Source of the DNA: Onchocerca volvulus
Taxonomy: Eukaryota > Nematoda > Chromadorea > Rhabditida > Onchocercidae
Direction of reading: 5' to 3'
Assembly: GCA_000499405.2 (NCBI GenBank)
Contig: HG738140.1
Coordinates: 15,577,097-15,641,096, forward strand
Length of the DNA stretch: 64,000 bases
Part shown: positions 47,076-59,500 of the stretch, piece by piece
Numbering within the stretch: the first letter of the stretch is position 1
Layout: the number at the start of each line of letters is the position of its first letter
Notes under the pieces: generated by a model
What the model saw: the letters and a program-made list of their open reading frames with translations, nothing else
What the model was told of the DNA's origin: nothing
Database searches by the model: none
Translations under genes and position numbers: made by a program

Positions 47076-47231
47076 CTAGAGTATTAAATTAGCATGAACA
47101 ATCTCATCAATTAACCAGTACAAAGCTGAATACTTCAGAGACATGGGATTCTGAGTGATGATGTGATAAAGTTCAAAGGATATTCCAATACTGCAAAGTA
47201 AGTCGCTGCCAAGATTTTTTTGAATAAAATC
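47076..47231 (-). CDS. Minus-strand exon in the spacer, unknown gene
   Basis: After the acceptor GTACTTTTCAG the frame reads DFIQKNLGSDLLCSIGISFE, then LYHIITQNPMSLKYSALYWL and IDEIVHANLIL and a stop. An internal ATT|GTTCAT is a weak alternative donor. It lies about 260 bp from the right palindrome arm. It may be upstream of the other minus-strand spacer exons. Family unknown. Confidence 0.35.
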   Translation of the reverse strand, partial: DFIQKNLGSDLLCSIGISFELYHIITQNPMSLKYSALYWLIDEIVHANLIL

Positions 47232-47493
47232 CTGAAAAGTACATAAATTCAGTATCAATTAATCAAAATTACAAAACCTAAATGCTAATCATTATTTTAA
47301 TACGAATATTTTAGTGGGTTAAAAAAAAAATGATCCAGAATTCATAGTCACTTCTGCTTTTCTCTGATTTTGAATTTAATAAAGCAAAAGTATCTTGGTG
47401 CTTCATTACTCCTATATTGTGACCAAATAATAAATTGAAATTATTGAGTTCAGTTTAGCTTCATTTTGAAATTCCACTGGATCAACTTTTTGA

Positions 47494-50400
47494 GGCTATT
47501 CTCTGAATTGCATTTAAATGATTTTTTGCTAATGATTCATGTTTAGAAAGTTGAATATTTCCAATGGAAATTATCAGAATATTTATTTATGCAAAACAAA
47601 GTTTTCTTTTTTTAAGAAAAAAAAAGGCTTAACCAGATTGTAAGGAAATTGGGAATATTTTTTAGAAAGATATAACGAATTAATTAAATCTTTGTATTTA
47701 TAGAAAGTTTTGAATTTCTTGGTATATGCAAATTTTCGACTTTTATACTATAATTAATAAATAGCAAAATGTATGTTGCTATAGTGACATGAAGCAAAAT
47801 AAGTCACTTTGCGCTATGTTACAACATGGAAATTATGTTACAGTTAAACATAGAAAATATGATCTCTTATATCAAAATTAGGTTAGCAAGTGTAAATTGT
47901 ATTAGGGTTAGCTTCACTATAAAGAGGGTTTTTGCCGGAAGTAATTCCTTCATTCAATTATCCATGCAATCTTGATCGGTATTCATGCGATTCGCACAAT
48001 CCTGATCGGTTCAACTAGCGGGCTTCCTAAACCTCGTCGAAATCTTCCAATTCCCAGTACCAATAACCCACAGATAACTTTCCTACTATCAAAAGGAAAT
48101 TCAAATCATCATTTGTACTATCAACATTCATCAATTCACTATAATATTGTGATTGGAGCAAATAAAATTCATTATATCAAGAACTTCATCACATAACAAA
48201 ATCATCTGTACCAATTCCAGTTCTCAAAAAAACCCTTTTACAAATTACTCTCACAACTCAGAGAAATGTATGTTAACGAAATCAAACAATATGGAGATTT
48301 CTGTCCACTGTTAATTTGTCTTGCTCAATTTTGATATTTCGATTTTAGATAATTTCTGGAATGATAAGTGATAATTGATTACATTATCGATTTCATCTAT
48401 TTACACATATACCATGCACCTAATTTGTTTAGAAATTTAAACTCTCGAAAAGTAATAAATTTATGGCACAAAGTTCAAATTCGTTAAGCTTATTTTTCCA
48501 ATTTTACATTGTCATTATTGTAAAATGTTATCGTAATTCAACATGCATTCTCATGAAGTTTTTCATTATTTCTAAGCAATTTTGCAATTCATATTGTTTC
48601 ATTGGATATTCTAAAATCCAAATCAGTTTCGCCTTTGTAATTGAACAATATGTTTAATTTGCTTCATAATTTTAAATTTCAGACGAAAAAGTTCGCAATT
48701 TTAATATTCATGATTAAAATGGAATTCTGAAAGTTTCATGTGCGTGAAATGTTTTGACATCAAAAAAAAAAAGAAAAAAAAACATTCAAATTCATTTGGT
48801 GCCTAATTGGAAACTTTATAAGTGCGAAAAATTGTAAAGAAAAATTTATTAGGGAATTTGTAAGGAAGGTTTAACCCGTCAGCATCATAATTGTTAGCAT
48901 TATTTAACTTTCAACACTTGGTCTATTTCAGGAAATAATATTTACATTACAGATAAAGTCATCATACGCAAAACTCTACATTGTCGCTAAATCTTCAGTT
49001 GCTTTGAAGACTTGTTCTATTTTATCTTTTCGTATCAATGGATCTTGCTGTTAACGAAACAACAACCGAAGATAACATTGTTCTAAGCAATGAAAAATAT
49101 ATTTTGCATTCATACGCTTATTTGTTTGTCGGTACACTGATCATATTGATCAGTATTCCCGCCTTTCCGCTTGTGATGATACGTAAAGCGCTCAGGTCAA
49201 ATGATTCATCTCATAAAAATATTGTTCAAATATGCACTGAAAATATTTTAGTGAACAATTTCATCAGAAAATCTTCGGCAAACAAGACATGAACATTTCA
49301 AACTAGCAGTTCGAATATGGAAGATCACTCCGAAATAATTATAGATACATAGGGCAAATTTAAGTGTTTCAGGGAACCTTACGCTATTCTTGTAGTTGCA
49401 TTCTTCAACAGTGGATTAACTGGAATCAGTGCGATGTTAGTGGGAATAAAACGAACAATCGTTTCTAATCATGGAGAACAGCTCGTCGATCATCACGAAT
49501 GTGTGCTGAATGTTTGTTTATTTTTTTTTTCGAAAATTGTTCGTTTTTTATAACTCGAAAACTTGAGAAATGCAACAGAAAATTTCAGGAAACAAAATAA
49601 AAAAAAAAAAAAAAAGAGAAAAAAAGAAGCAAAATTAAACAAATTAATTACATAAAATAAAGAAAAGTATTTGAAATGATGTTTAGGTTTGTTGAAAGCA
49701 TTGAAATAAAATTGATGACAAATCCTCCGTTAGTAATAAACATGTGATTTTAATATAACCACTTTAGACAATAATCAAAATTACGATCGAATTTGTGATA
49801 CTACGAATTCAACAAATAAAATTTTAGGCGCCCATTCTTCTTCTAACGTCATATCTTCTGAATGGATTGAGTTTGTTAATGAATAGCATGGAAAGAATTT
49901 CCGTTATAACATTTCCATTATATTATTATAAACACGGCAAACGAATAAGTTATTCATTGATTGCCGCACAATATGTGATTACCATCACTGTGATCACTTC
50001 TACGGTCATTGCAAGTTTAATTGAACCAACTCGACGAGTATCTAATTTTTGCTGGTAAGTTACATAAGTAAATATAAATAATCACTTTAATAATCAAATA
50101 ATAATTGCAGATAATCACTTTCAAGAATAAAAATAAATAATCACAAATAGATACAAATAATCTTAATTCTGTTATCTTAGTTACTGTAATTGGATATCTT
50201 TCAAAATGAGACAATAAAGTCGGTGCATGATATTATTAAGTGATTTCTTTATTTCCAAAATTTATGAAACGATGATTGCTGCAGGCTACCAAACGTACTT
50301 TCACGCCCTTTTTTAATAACATCACTTCTATTGACTTATATTGCTTCATCATTGAGTGTTATTCTTACGGCCATTGCTGTTTTCATTTTCAAAAAGTATG

Positions 50401-52951
50401 GTTTGAAAAATTTGCATTTTTAAATTAAAACAATACATTTTTAATTATATCATTCATTGGTGCGGTCACTTGCTATTCCATAATGTTCCTCTCTTGTTTC
50501 TTGAATTTTAGATTCAATATTCAGCGTTAAATTTTTGTGATTTTGGATCAGGCACTGCAACAAATCAAAAGTAATCTTATTATTTGCCATACAAATGACA
50601 AAGCAAACAATTATAACTATTGTATAACAACAAAAAAAATCGAGAGGAGTGAAATAATTATAACCGAACGATATTAAACTGTTAATAAATCTTTCGTGAG
50701 ATCAAAAAAGTAGTAACTCAGACAAAGCGTGATTTAATTCTCTGTATGTCTTCATAGCAAATGACAATGCGATTTTAACCGCATCACTATAATATTATTT
50801 TCAGGAAGGTCGGCAAGCCTGTCGCTTCGAATCTTTCACGTAATCACAATTTGTCACATTTTCTCAAGAATCAAAAAAGATTCACCCAAACATCGATCAT
50901 CTCTTGCTGCTTTACATTTCGTATGTTTTTGCACTCTGATTTCTAGAAGCGAAGTTATTTTGATGATAATGAAGCATTCTTGAAATTTTATAACATAAAT
51001 TTGATTTGTGATTTCTATAATATTCAATTGACTAAATGGTAACGAGAAATATCGTGATAAACTTTTTGTACATTTATTAGTTAATTTTTATGAAAAACTT
51101 TATTAGTTAATTTTTATGAAAAACTTTCTATTTTTATTGCTTTATTTTGTCTTTGCAGTCTTTGTTGTGATGCCATCAATTGTGGAACAGATTAACCGGT
51201 TGGAAACTTCTACAGTGTCGCAAATAATTGTAATGTATTGCGTTTATTTGCGTTTATTGAATTCTTGCAATTTGGTAATAGTATTTTTCTATCGTCAAAG
51301 AGATTTACCGAGTATTGTGATGCGATACTTCAGAGATCATTTCTGTGGACGAAAAGATCATGTCCAATCAATCAAAACATGCACCAATGCACCAATCAAT
51401 TAAAACTTTGACAAAAAAAAAAAAAAAAAAAAGGAAAACAAATCACATCATTTTTCTGATTGAATTCGATTAGTTTGCTTATTATTAGGCAGATATTTGA
51501 TCTCTATGATAAGATTGTCCAATTATATTTTATTGTAGTTTTATTATATTTTTAATAAAGACCAATTCGAAAGATATTGAAAACAAATTTTTGGACTTTG
51601 TATGGTCCAATGCATTAACAGACATCACAAAAAAATGTTCTGATATAATTCTCAAAGTCAAAAAATTGCAATAAAATTGGAAAGTAATAAAAAAAATGTT
51701 GAAAATTATTATACACAGTTAATGACGCATTTTTCATATTTCTAGATTCATTGGTTACTCATTCAATAACTTTAGTCGGGTAATTTTTGAGCAAGTTTAT
51801 TTTCTTTTATCTACTCAATTTGTCTATTTTAACTTTAAGAATTTCTTGCTGATCTCTCTATAAAAATGTCCTGATTCATCTCTGTTGCAGTAATACTTTA
51901 AAATGTTTCATTCGTTCGACAACCTTTGAAGTAATTGCACAATTTTAACTTCGGTGGCCCCGAAACACTTCTAGTTCTGAAATAAAAAAAAATACTGAAA
52001 ATCATCATATTATCACATAAAAATCTATATAGTTTACTGAATATTTACTGTTTATTTATTTAAATATATACATCTAACAACAAATGTTGAATTTTTTCAA
52101 ATATCATTTAATAGGAATTTTATAGTATGGCAAAATTTGGCTAGATAAATTCATTTCATATTTCAAATATCACAACACACATTTTTTGATTAATAGCCTA
52201 AAATCATGAAATAATGACGAGTAAATAAATGGTAATTCAAATAATGATGTTAATCTGTTCAGGAAAAGAATAATATTGAATCATAATAATGAATAATTAT
52301 TAATAATGTCAAAGTCAAATATGTAACGGAATACGAGTAACTAATCTAATACCTAGATACTTTATTTATTCATAACTACAATAAATAGACACTAATTAAG
52401 CCTGAATGAAATAATTCCAGTAAATATCATATCTTCGATTTCAGATTCAATATTTTTATGTTTTTTCCGATTCTCCATAATTTTCAAATAGGTAGCATTC
52501 GTTATTGGACCAAGAAACAATTCACTGCCCTAATGTTCATGTTTACATCAAGCGATTCATTTACTGAAAATTAATATGATTTATAATTGACAAATACGTA
52601 AAGAATATTGCTTGCTAAGTTAATAAAGATATAAATTAATAAAGTCAAACGGAGTGCATGTGAATTGCCACAAGGATTCATAGCAAGAATGTCATATTGT
52701 ATGCAAGAAAAAATATTTTCAAAAGACTGCTCAGATAATGATAAATTAAATCAATTAAAAATTATTAAAATACCTTTATATTATATTTCGAGAAGATCAA
52801 TTACCAACTCCTTTTTTTAGTTTTATAGAATCAAATCAAAATTTATAATTTTTAAATAATAGATTCCTTTAAATGATAATTTTCACTTCCACTTTTGATA
52901 TTAATACAACGAATAACTCTTAATTATCCTAATTAATCTTCTCTTTTTTCT
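47494..52951. repeat. Right arm of the large palindrome
   Basis: About 5,458 bp, the inverted copy of 37884-43333. It begins GGCTATTCTCTGAATTGC and ends CTTCTCTTTTTTCT. Its non-genic parts hold the mirrored 5' flank (47503-49037), the mirrored 3' flank (51404-52194) and the mirrored retroelement-unit fragment (about 52195-52815). Confidence 0.93.
49038..51403 (+). CDS. 7TM chemoreceptor-like GPCR, right arm copy, 331 aa
   Basis: Six exons are 49038-49195 (donor GTCAAA), 49373-49511 (acceptor GTGTTTCAG, donor GTTTGT), 49828-50054 (ATTTTAG, donor GTAAGT), 50285-50395 (GCTGCAG, donor GTATGG), 50805-50920 (TTTTCAG, donor GTATGT) and 51159-51403 (CTTTGCAG). All phases agree, giving 996 nt. The N-terminus carries an N6 glycosylation site. 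Helices lie at about residues 24-47, 56-78, 97-119, 141-163, 185-208, 238-260 and 268-294. Cys96 sits at the TM3 start, MER (120-122) at the DRY position, and LNSCNLVIVFFYRQ in TM7 recalls the NPxxY region of Srsx-like nematode receptors. The basic loop KNQKRF before TM6 fits G-protein contact. The start is the only ATG ahead of TM1. It is transcribed away from the spacer, as is its twin. Confidence 0.82.
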
Positions 52952-53189
52952 CGTTTTGTTCTCCGTCGTTTTCTGAATTTAAAGAAATGAGCATTTCATC
53001 TATCACATGTTTTGTCAAAGTTACATTTATTCAATTGATTAGCTGAATATGAAAAGAAAAACACGAATATTATGTTGTGTCATCGATTTCGTCGCAACTT
53101 TTCATTCTTGCCGAAGAGAAGCGAAAGCAAAAATTTAATTGATAAATTAAGGTATATTTGAAATTATAAATTCTGTTTTTCCATTTTTT
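52952..53189. other. Junction between palindrome and satellite flank
   Basis: Outside the palindrome. A 29-codon frame from ATG near 53049 (MKRKTRILCCVIDF...) has no recognised motif. No gene is claimed. Confidence 0.35.
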
Positions 53190-53545
53190 AATAAATATAA
53201 TTTATAATTAACATATACATAAAGAATATTGCTTGCTAAGTTAATAAAGATATAAATTAATCAAGTTAAATGGAGTGCATGTGAATTCCCACAAGGATTC
53301 ATAGCAAGAATGTCATACTGTATGCAAGAAGAATAATTTTCAAAAGATTGCTTAGATAATGATATCAATTTAAAATTGTCAAAATACCTTTAAATTGTAT
53401 TTCGAGAAAACCAGTTCCTAATTTCATTTTCTAATTTTATAAAATCAAATCAAAATTTATACCTTTTAAAACGACAGGTTAATCTAAATGATAATTTCCA
53501 CTTCCATGTTTGATATTAGCACAACGAATAACTCTGAATTTCCCT
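53190..53545 (-). mobile_element. Further diverged copy of the 1,674-bp unit's distal part
   Basis: In reverse complement it matches 38020-38270 and the tandem unit (AAAGAATATTGCTTGCTAAG, then TAATAAAGATATAAATTAAT, then GGAGTGCATGTGAATT). With the copy inside the right arm it makes two successive fragments ahead of the satellite, so this repeat borders both the palindrome and the satellite array. Confidence 0.65.
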
Positions 53546-53547
53546 AT

Positions 53548-56500
53548 TCTATCTTCCAATGATTCTCTGTAAATGTGCATGTAGAATGCCGCAGTTTGTC
53601 ACGTCATGCCAAGTCAGCAGAGATCTGTTTTGACCCTTGTGCTACCCAAAAATTTTTATTTATAATATATTGAAAAGTCGTTATTTCTTGAGAATATGTT
53701 TTGTTTTTCTATCTTTCCAATGATTCTCTGTAAATGTGCATGTAGAATGCCGCAGTTTGTCACATCATGCCAAGTCAGCAGAACTCTGTTTTGACCCTTG
53801 TGCTACCATGCCAAGTCGGCAGAGATCTGTTATGACCCTTGTGCTACACAAAAATTTTCATTTATAATATATTGAAAATTCATTATATCTTGAGAATATG
53901 TTTTGTTTTTCTATCTTTTCCAGTGAATCTCTTTAAATGTGATATGTAGAATGCCGCAGTTTGTCACGTCATGCCAAGTCAGCAGAGATCTGTTATGACC
54001 CTTGTGCTACCAGGCCAAGTCAGCAGACATTTGTTATAACCCTTATGCTACCCAAAAATTTTTATTTATAATATATTGAAAAGTCGTTATTTCTTGAGAA
54101 TATGTTTTGTTTTTCTATCTTTCCAATGATTCTCTGTAAATGTGCATGTAGAATGCCGCAGTTTGTCACGTCATGCCAAGTCAGCAGAGATCTGTTTTGA
54201 CCCTTGTGCTACCACGCCAAGTCAGCAGACATTTGTTATAACCCTTATGCTACCCAAAGATTTTCGGTTATAATATATTGAAAAGTCGTTATTTCTTGAG
54301 AATATGTTTTGTTTTTCTATCTTTCCGATGATTCTCTGTAAATGTGCATGTAGAATGCCGCAGTTTGTCACGTCATGCCAAGTCAGCAGAGATCTGTTTT
54401 GACCCTTGTGCTACCACGCCAAGTCAGCAGACATTTGTTATAACCCTTATGCTACCCAAAAATTTTTATTTATAATATATTGAAAAGTCGTTATTTCTTG
54501 AGAATATGTTTTGTTTTTCTATCTTTCCAATGATTCTCTGTAAATGTGCATGTAGAATGCCGCAGTTTGTCACGTCATGCCAAGTCAGCAGAGATCTGTT
54601 TTGACCCTTGTGCTACCAGGCCAAGTCAGCAGACATTTGTTATAACCCTTATGCTACCCAAAAATTTTTATTTATAATATATTGAAAAGTCGTTATTTCT
54701 TGAGAATATGTTTTGTTTTTCTATCTTTCCAATGATTCTCTGTAAATGTGCATGTAGAATGCCGCAGTTTGTCACGTCATGCCAAGTCAGCAGAGATCTG
54801 TTTTGACCCTTGTGCTACCACGCCAAGTCAGCAGACATTTGTTATAACCCTTATGCTACCCAAAAATTTTTATTTATAATATATTGAAAAGTCGTTATTT
54901 CTTGAGAATATGTTTTGTTTTTCTATCTTTCCAATGATTCTCTGTAAATGTGCATGTAGAATGCCGCAGTTTGTCACGTCATGCCAAGTCAGCAGAGATC
55001 TGTTTTGACCCTTGTGCTACCACGCCAAGTCAGCAGACATTTGTTATAACCCTTATGCTACCCAAAAATTTTTATTTATAATATATTGAAAAGTCGTTAT
55101 TTCTTGAGAATATGTTTTGTTTTTCTATCTTTCCAATGATTCTCTGTAAATGTGCATGTAGAATGCCGCAGTTTGTCACGTCATGCCAAGTCAGCAGAGA
55201 TCTGTTTTGACCCTTGTGCTACCACGCCAAGTCAGCAGACATTTGTTATAACCCTTATGCTACCCAAAAATTTTTATTTATAATATATTGAAAAGTCGTT
55301 ATTTCTTGAGAATATGTTTTGTTTTTCTATCTTTCCAATGATTCTCTGTAAATGTGCATGTAGAATGCCGCAGTTTGTCACGTCATGCCAAGTCAGCAGA
55401 GATCTGTTTTGACCCTTGTGCTACCACGCCAAGTCAGCAGACATTTGTTATAACCCTTATGCTACCCAAAAATTTTTATTTATAATATATTGAAAAGTCG
55501 TTATTTCTTGAGAATATGTTTTGTTTTTCTATCTTTCCAATGATTCTCTGTAAATGTGCATGTAGAATGCCGCAGTTTGTCACGTCATGCCAAGTCAGCA
55601 GAGATCTGTTTTGACCCTTGTGCTACCACGCCAAGTCAGCAGACATTTGTTATAACCCTTATGCTGCCCAAAAATTTTTATTTATAATATATTGAAAAGT
55701 CGTTATTTCTTGAGAATATGTTTTGTTTTTCTATCTTTCCAATGATTCTCTGTAAATGTGCATGTAGAATGCCGCAGTTTGTCACGTCATGCCAAGTCAG
55801 CAGAGATCTGTTTTGACCCTTGTGCTACCACGCCAAGTCAGCAGACATTTGTTATAACCCTTATGCTACCCAAAAATTTTTATTTATAATATATTGAAAA
55901 GTCGTTATTTCTTGAGAATATGTTTTGTTTTTCTATCTTTCCAATGATTCTCTGTAAATGTGCATGTAGAATGCCGCAGTTTGTCACGTCATGCCAAGTC
56001 AGCAGAGATCTGTTTTGACCCTTGTGCTACCACGCCAAGTCAGCAGACATTTGTTATAACCCTTATGCTACCCAAAAATTTTTATTTATAATATATTGAA
56101 AAGTCGTTATTTCTTGAGAATATGTTTTGTTTTTCTATCTTTCCAATGATTCTCTGTAAATGTGCATGTAGAATGCCGCAGTTTGTCACGTCATGCCAAG
56201 TCAGCAGAGATCTGTTTTGACCCTTGTGCTACCACGCCAAGTCAGCAGACATTTGTTATAACCCTTATGCTACCCAAAAATTTTTATTTATAATATATTG
56301 AAAAGTCGTTATTTCTTGAGAATATGTTTTGTTTTTCTATCTTTCCAATGATTCTCTGTAAATGTGCATGTAGAATGCCGCAGTTTGTCACGTCATGCCA
56401 AGTCAGCAGAGATCTGTTTTGACCCTTGTGCTACCAGGCCAAGTCAGCAGACATTTGTTATAACCCTTATGCTACCCAAAAATTTTCATTTATAATATAT

Positions 56501-59500
56501 TGAAAAGTCGTTATTTCTTGAGAATATGTTTTGTTTTTCTATCTTTCCAATGATTCTCTGTAAATGTGCATGTAGAATGCCGCAGTTTGTCACGTCATGC
56601 CAAGTCAGCAGAGATCTGTTTTGACCCTTGTGCTACCACGCCAAGTCAGCAGACATTTGTTATAACCCTTATGCTACCCAAAAATTTTTATTTATAATAT
56701 ATTGAAAAGTCGTTATTTCTTGAGAATATGTTTTGTTTTTCTATCTTTCCAATGATTCTCTGTAAATGTGCATGTAGAATGCCGCAGTTTGTCACGTCAT
56801 GCCAAGTCAGCAGAGATCTGTTTTGACCCTTGTGCTACCACGCCAAGTCAGCAGACATTTGTTATAACCCTTATGCTGCCCAAAAATTTTTATTTATAAT
56901 ATATTGAAAAGTCGTTATTTCTTGAGAATATGTTTTGTTTTTCTATCTTTCCAATGATTCTCTGTAAATGTGCATGTAGAATGCCGCAGTTTGTCACGTC
57001 ATGCCAAGTCAGCAGAGATCTGTTTTGACCCTTGTGCTACCACGCCAAGTCAGCAGACATTTGTTATAACCCTTATGCTGCCCAAAAATTTTTATTTATA
57101 ATATATTGAAAAGTCGTTATTTCTTGAGAATATGTTTTGTTTTTCTATCTTTCCAATGATTCTCTGTAAATGTGCATGTAGAATGCCGCAGTTTGTCACG
57201 TCATGCCAAGTCAGCAGAGATCTGTTTTGACCCTTGTGCTACCACGCCAAGTCAGCAGACATTTGTTATAACCCTTATGCTACCCAAAAATTTTTATTTA
57301 TAATATATTGAAAAGTCGTTATTTCTTGAGAATATGTTTTGTTTTTCTATCTTTCCAATGATTCTCTGTAAATGTGCATGTAGAATGCCGCAGTTTGTCA
57401 CGTCATGCCAAGTCAGCAGAGATCTGTTTTGACCCTTGTGCTACCACGCCAAGTCAGCAGACATTTGTTATAACCCTTATGCTACCCAAAAATTTTCATT
57501 TATAATATATTGAAAAGTCGTTATTTCTTGAGAATATGTTTTGTTTTTCTATCTTTCCAATGATTCTCTGTAAATGTGCATGTAGAATGCCGCAGTTTGT
57601 CACGTCATGCCAAGTCAGCAGAGATCTGTTTTGACCCTTGTGCTACCACGCCAAGTCAGCAGACATTTGTTATAACCCTTATGCTACCCAAAAATTTTTA
57701 TTTATAATATATTGAAAAGTCGTTATTTCTTGAGAATATGTTTTGTTTTTCTATCTTTCCAATGATTCTCTGTAAATGTGCATGTAGAATGCCGCAGTTT
57801 GTCACGTCATGCCAAGTCAGCAGAGATCTGTTTTGACCCTTGTGCTACCACGCCAAGTCAGCAGACATTTGTTATAACCCTTATGCTACCCAAAAATTTT
57901 TATTTATAATATATTGAAAAGTCGTTATTTCTTGAGAATATGTTTTGTTTTTCTATCTTTCCAATGATTCTCTGTAAATGTGCATGTAGAATGCCGCAGT
58001 TTGTCACGTCATGCCAAGTCAGCAGAGATCTGTTTTGACCCTTGTGCTACCAGGCCAAGTCAGCAGACATTTGTTATAACCCTTATGCTGCCCAAAAATT
58101 TTTATTTATAATATATTGAAAAGTCGTTATTTCTTGAGAATATGTTTTGTTTTTCTATCTTTCCAATGATTCTCTGTAAATGTGCATGTAGAATGCCGCA
58201 GTTTGTCACGTCATGCCAAGTCAGCAGAGATCTGTTTTGACCCTTGTGCTACCACGCCAAGTCAGCAGACATTTGTTATAACCCTTATGCTACCCAAAAA
58301 TTTTCATTTATAATATATTGAAAAGTCGTTATTTCTTGAGAATATGTTTTGTTTTTCTATCTTTCCAATGATTCTCTGTAAATGTGCATGTAGAATGCCG
58401 CAGTTTGTCACGTCATGCCAAGTCAGCAGAGATCTGTTTTGACCCTTGTGCTACCACGCCAAGTCAGCAGACATTTGTTATAACCCTTATGCTACCCAAA
58501 AATTTTTATTTATAATATATTGAAAAGTCGTTATTTCTTGAGAATATGTTTTGTTTTTCTATCTTTCCAATGATTCTCTGTAAATGTGCATGTAGAATGC
58601 CGCAGTTTGTCACGTCATGCCAAGTCAGCAGAGATCTGTTTTGACCCTTGTGCTACCACGCCAAGTCAGCAGACATTTGTTATAACCCTTATGCTACCCA
58701 AAAATTTTTATTTATAATATATTGAAAAGTCGTTATTTCTTGAGAATATGTTTTGTTTTTCTATCTTTCCAATGATTCTCTGTAAATGTGCATGTAGAAT
58801 GCCGCAGTTTGTCACGTCATGCCAAGTCAGCAGAGATCTGTTTTGACCCTTGTGCTACCACGCCAAGTCAGCAGACATTTGTTATAACCCTTATGCTACC
58901 CAAAAATTTTTATTTATAATATATTGAAAAGTCGTTATTTCTTGAGAATATGTTTTGTTTTTCTATCTTTCCAATGATTCTCTGTAAATGTGCATGTAGA
59001 ATGCCGCAGTTTGTCACGTCATGCCAAGTCAGCAGAGATCTGTTTTGACCCTTGTGCTACCACGCCAAGTCAGCAGACATTTGTTATAACCCTTATGCTA
59101 CCCAAAAATTTTTATTTATAATATATTGAAAAGTCGTTATTTCTTGAGAATATGTTTTGTTTTTCTATCTTTCCAATGATTCTCTGTAAATGTGCATGTA
59201 GAATGCCGCAGTTTGTCACGTCATGCCAAGTCAGCAGAGATCTGTTTTGACCCTTGTGCTACCACGCCAAGTCAGCAGACATTTGTTATAACCCTTATGC
59301 TACCCAAAAATTTTTATTTATAATATATTGAAAAGTCGTTATTTCTTGAGAATATGTTTTGTTTTTCTATCTTTCCAATGATTCTCTGTAAATGTGCATG
59401 TAGAATGCCGCAGTTTGTCACGTCATGCCAAGTCAGCAGAGATCTGTTTTGACCCTTGTGCTACCACGCCAAGTCAGCAGACATTTGTTATAACCCTTAT

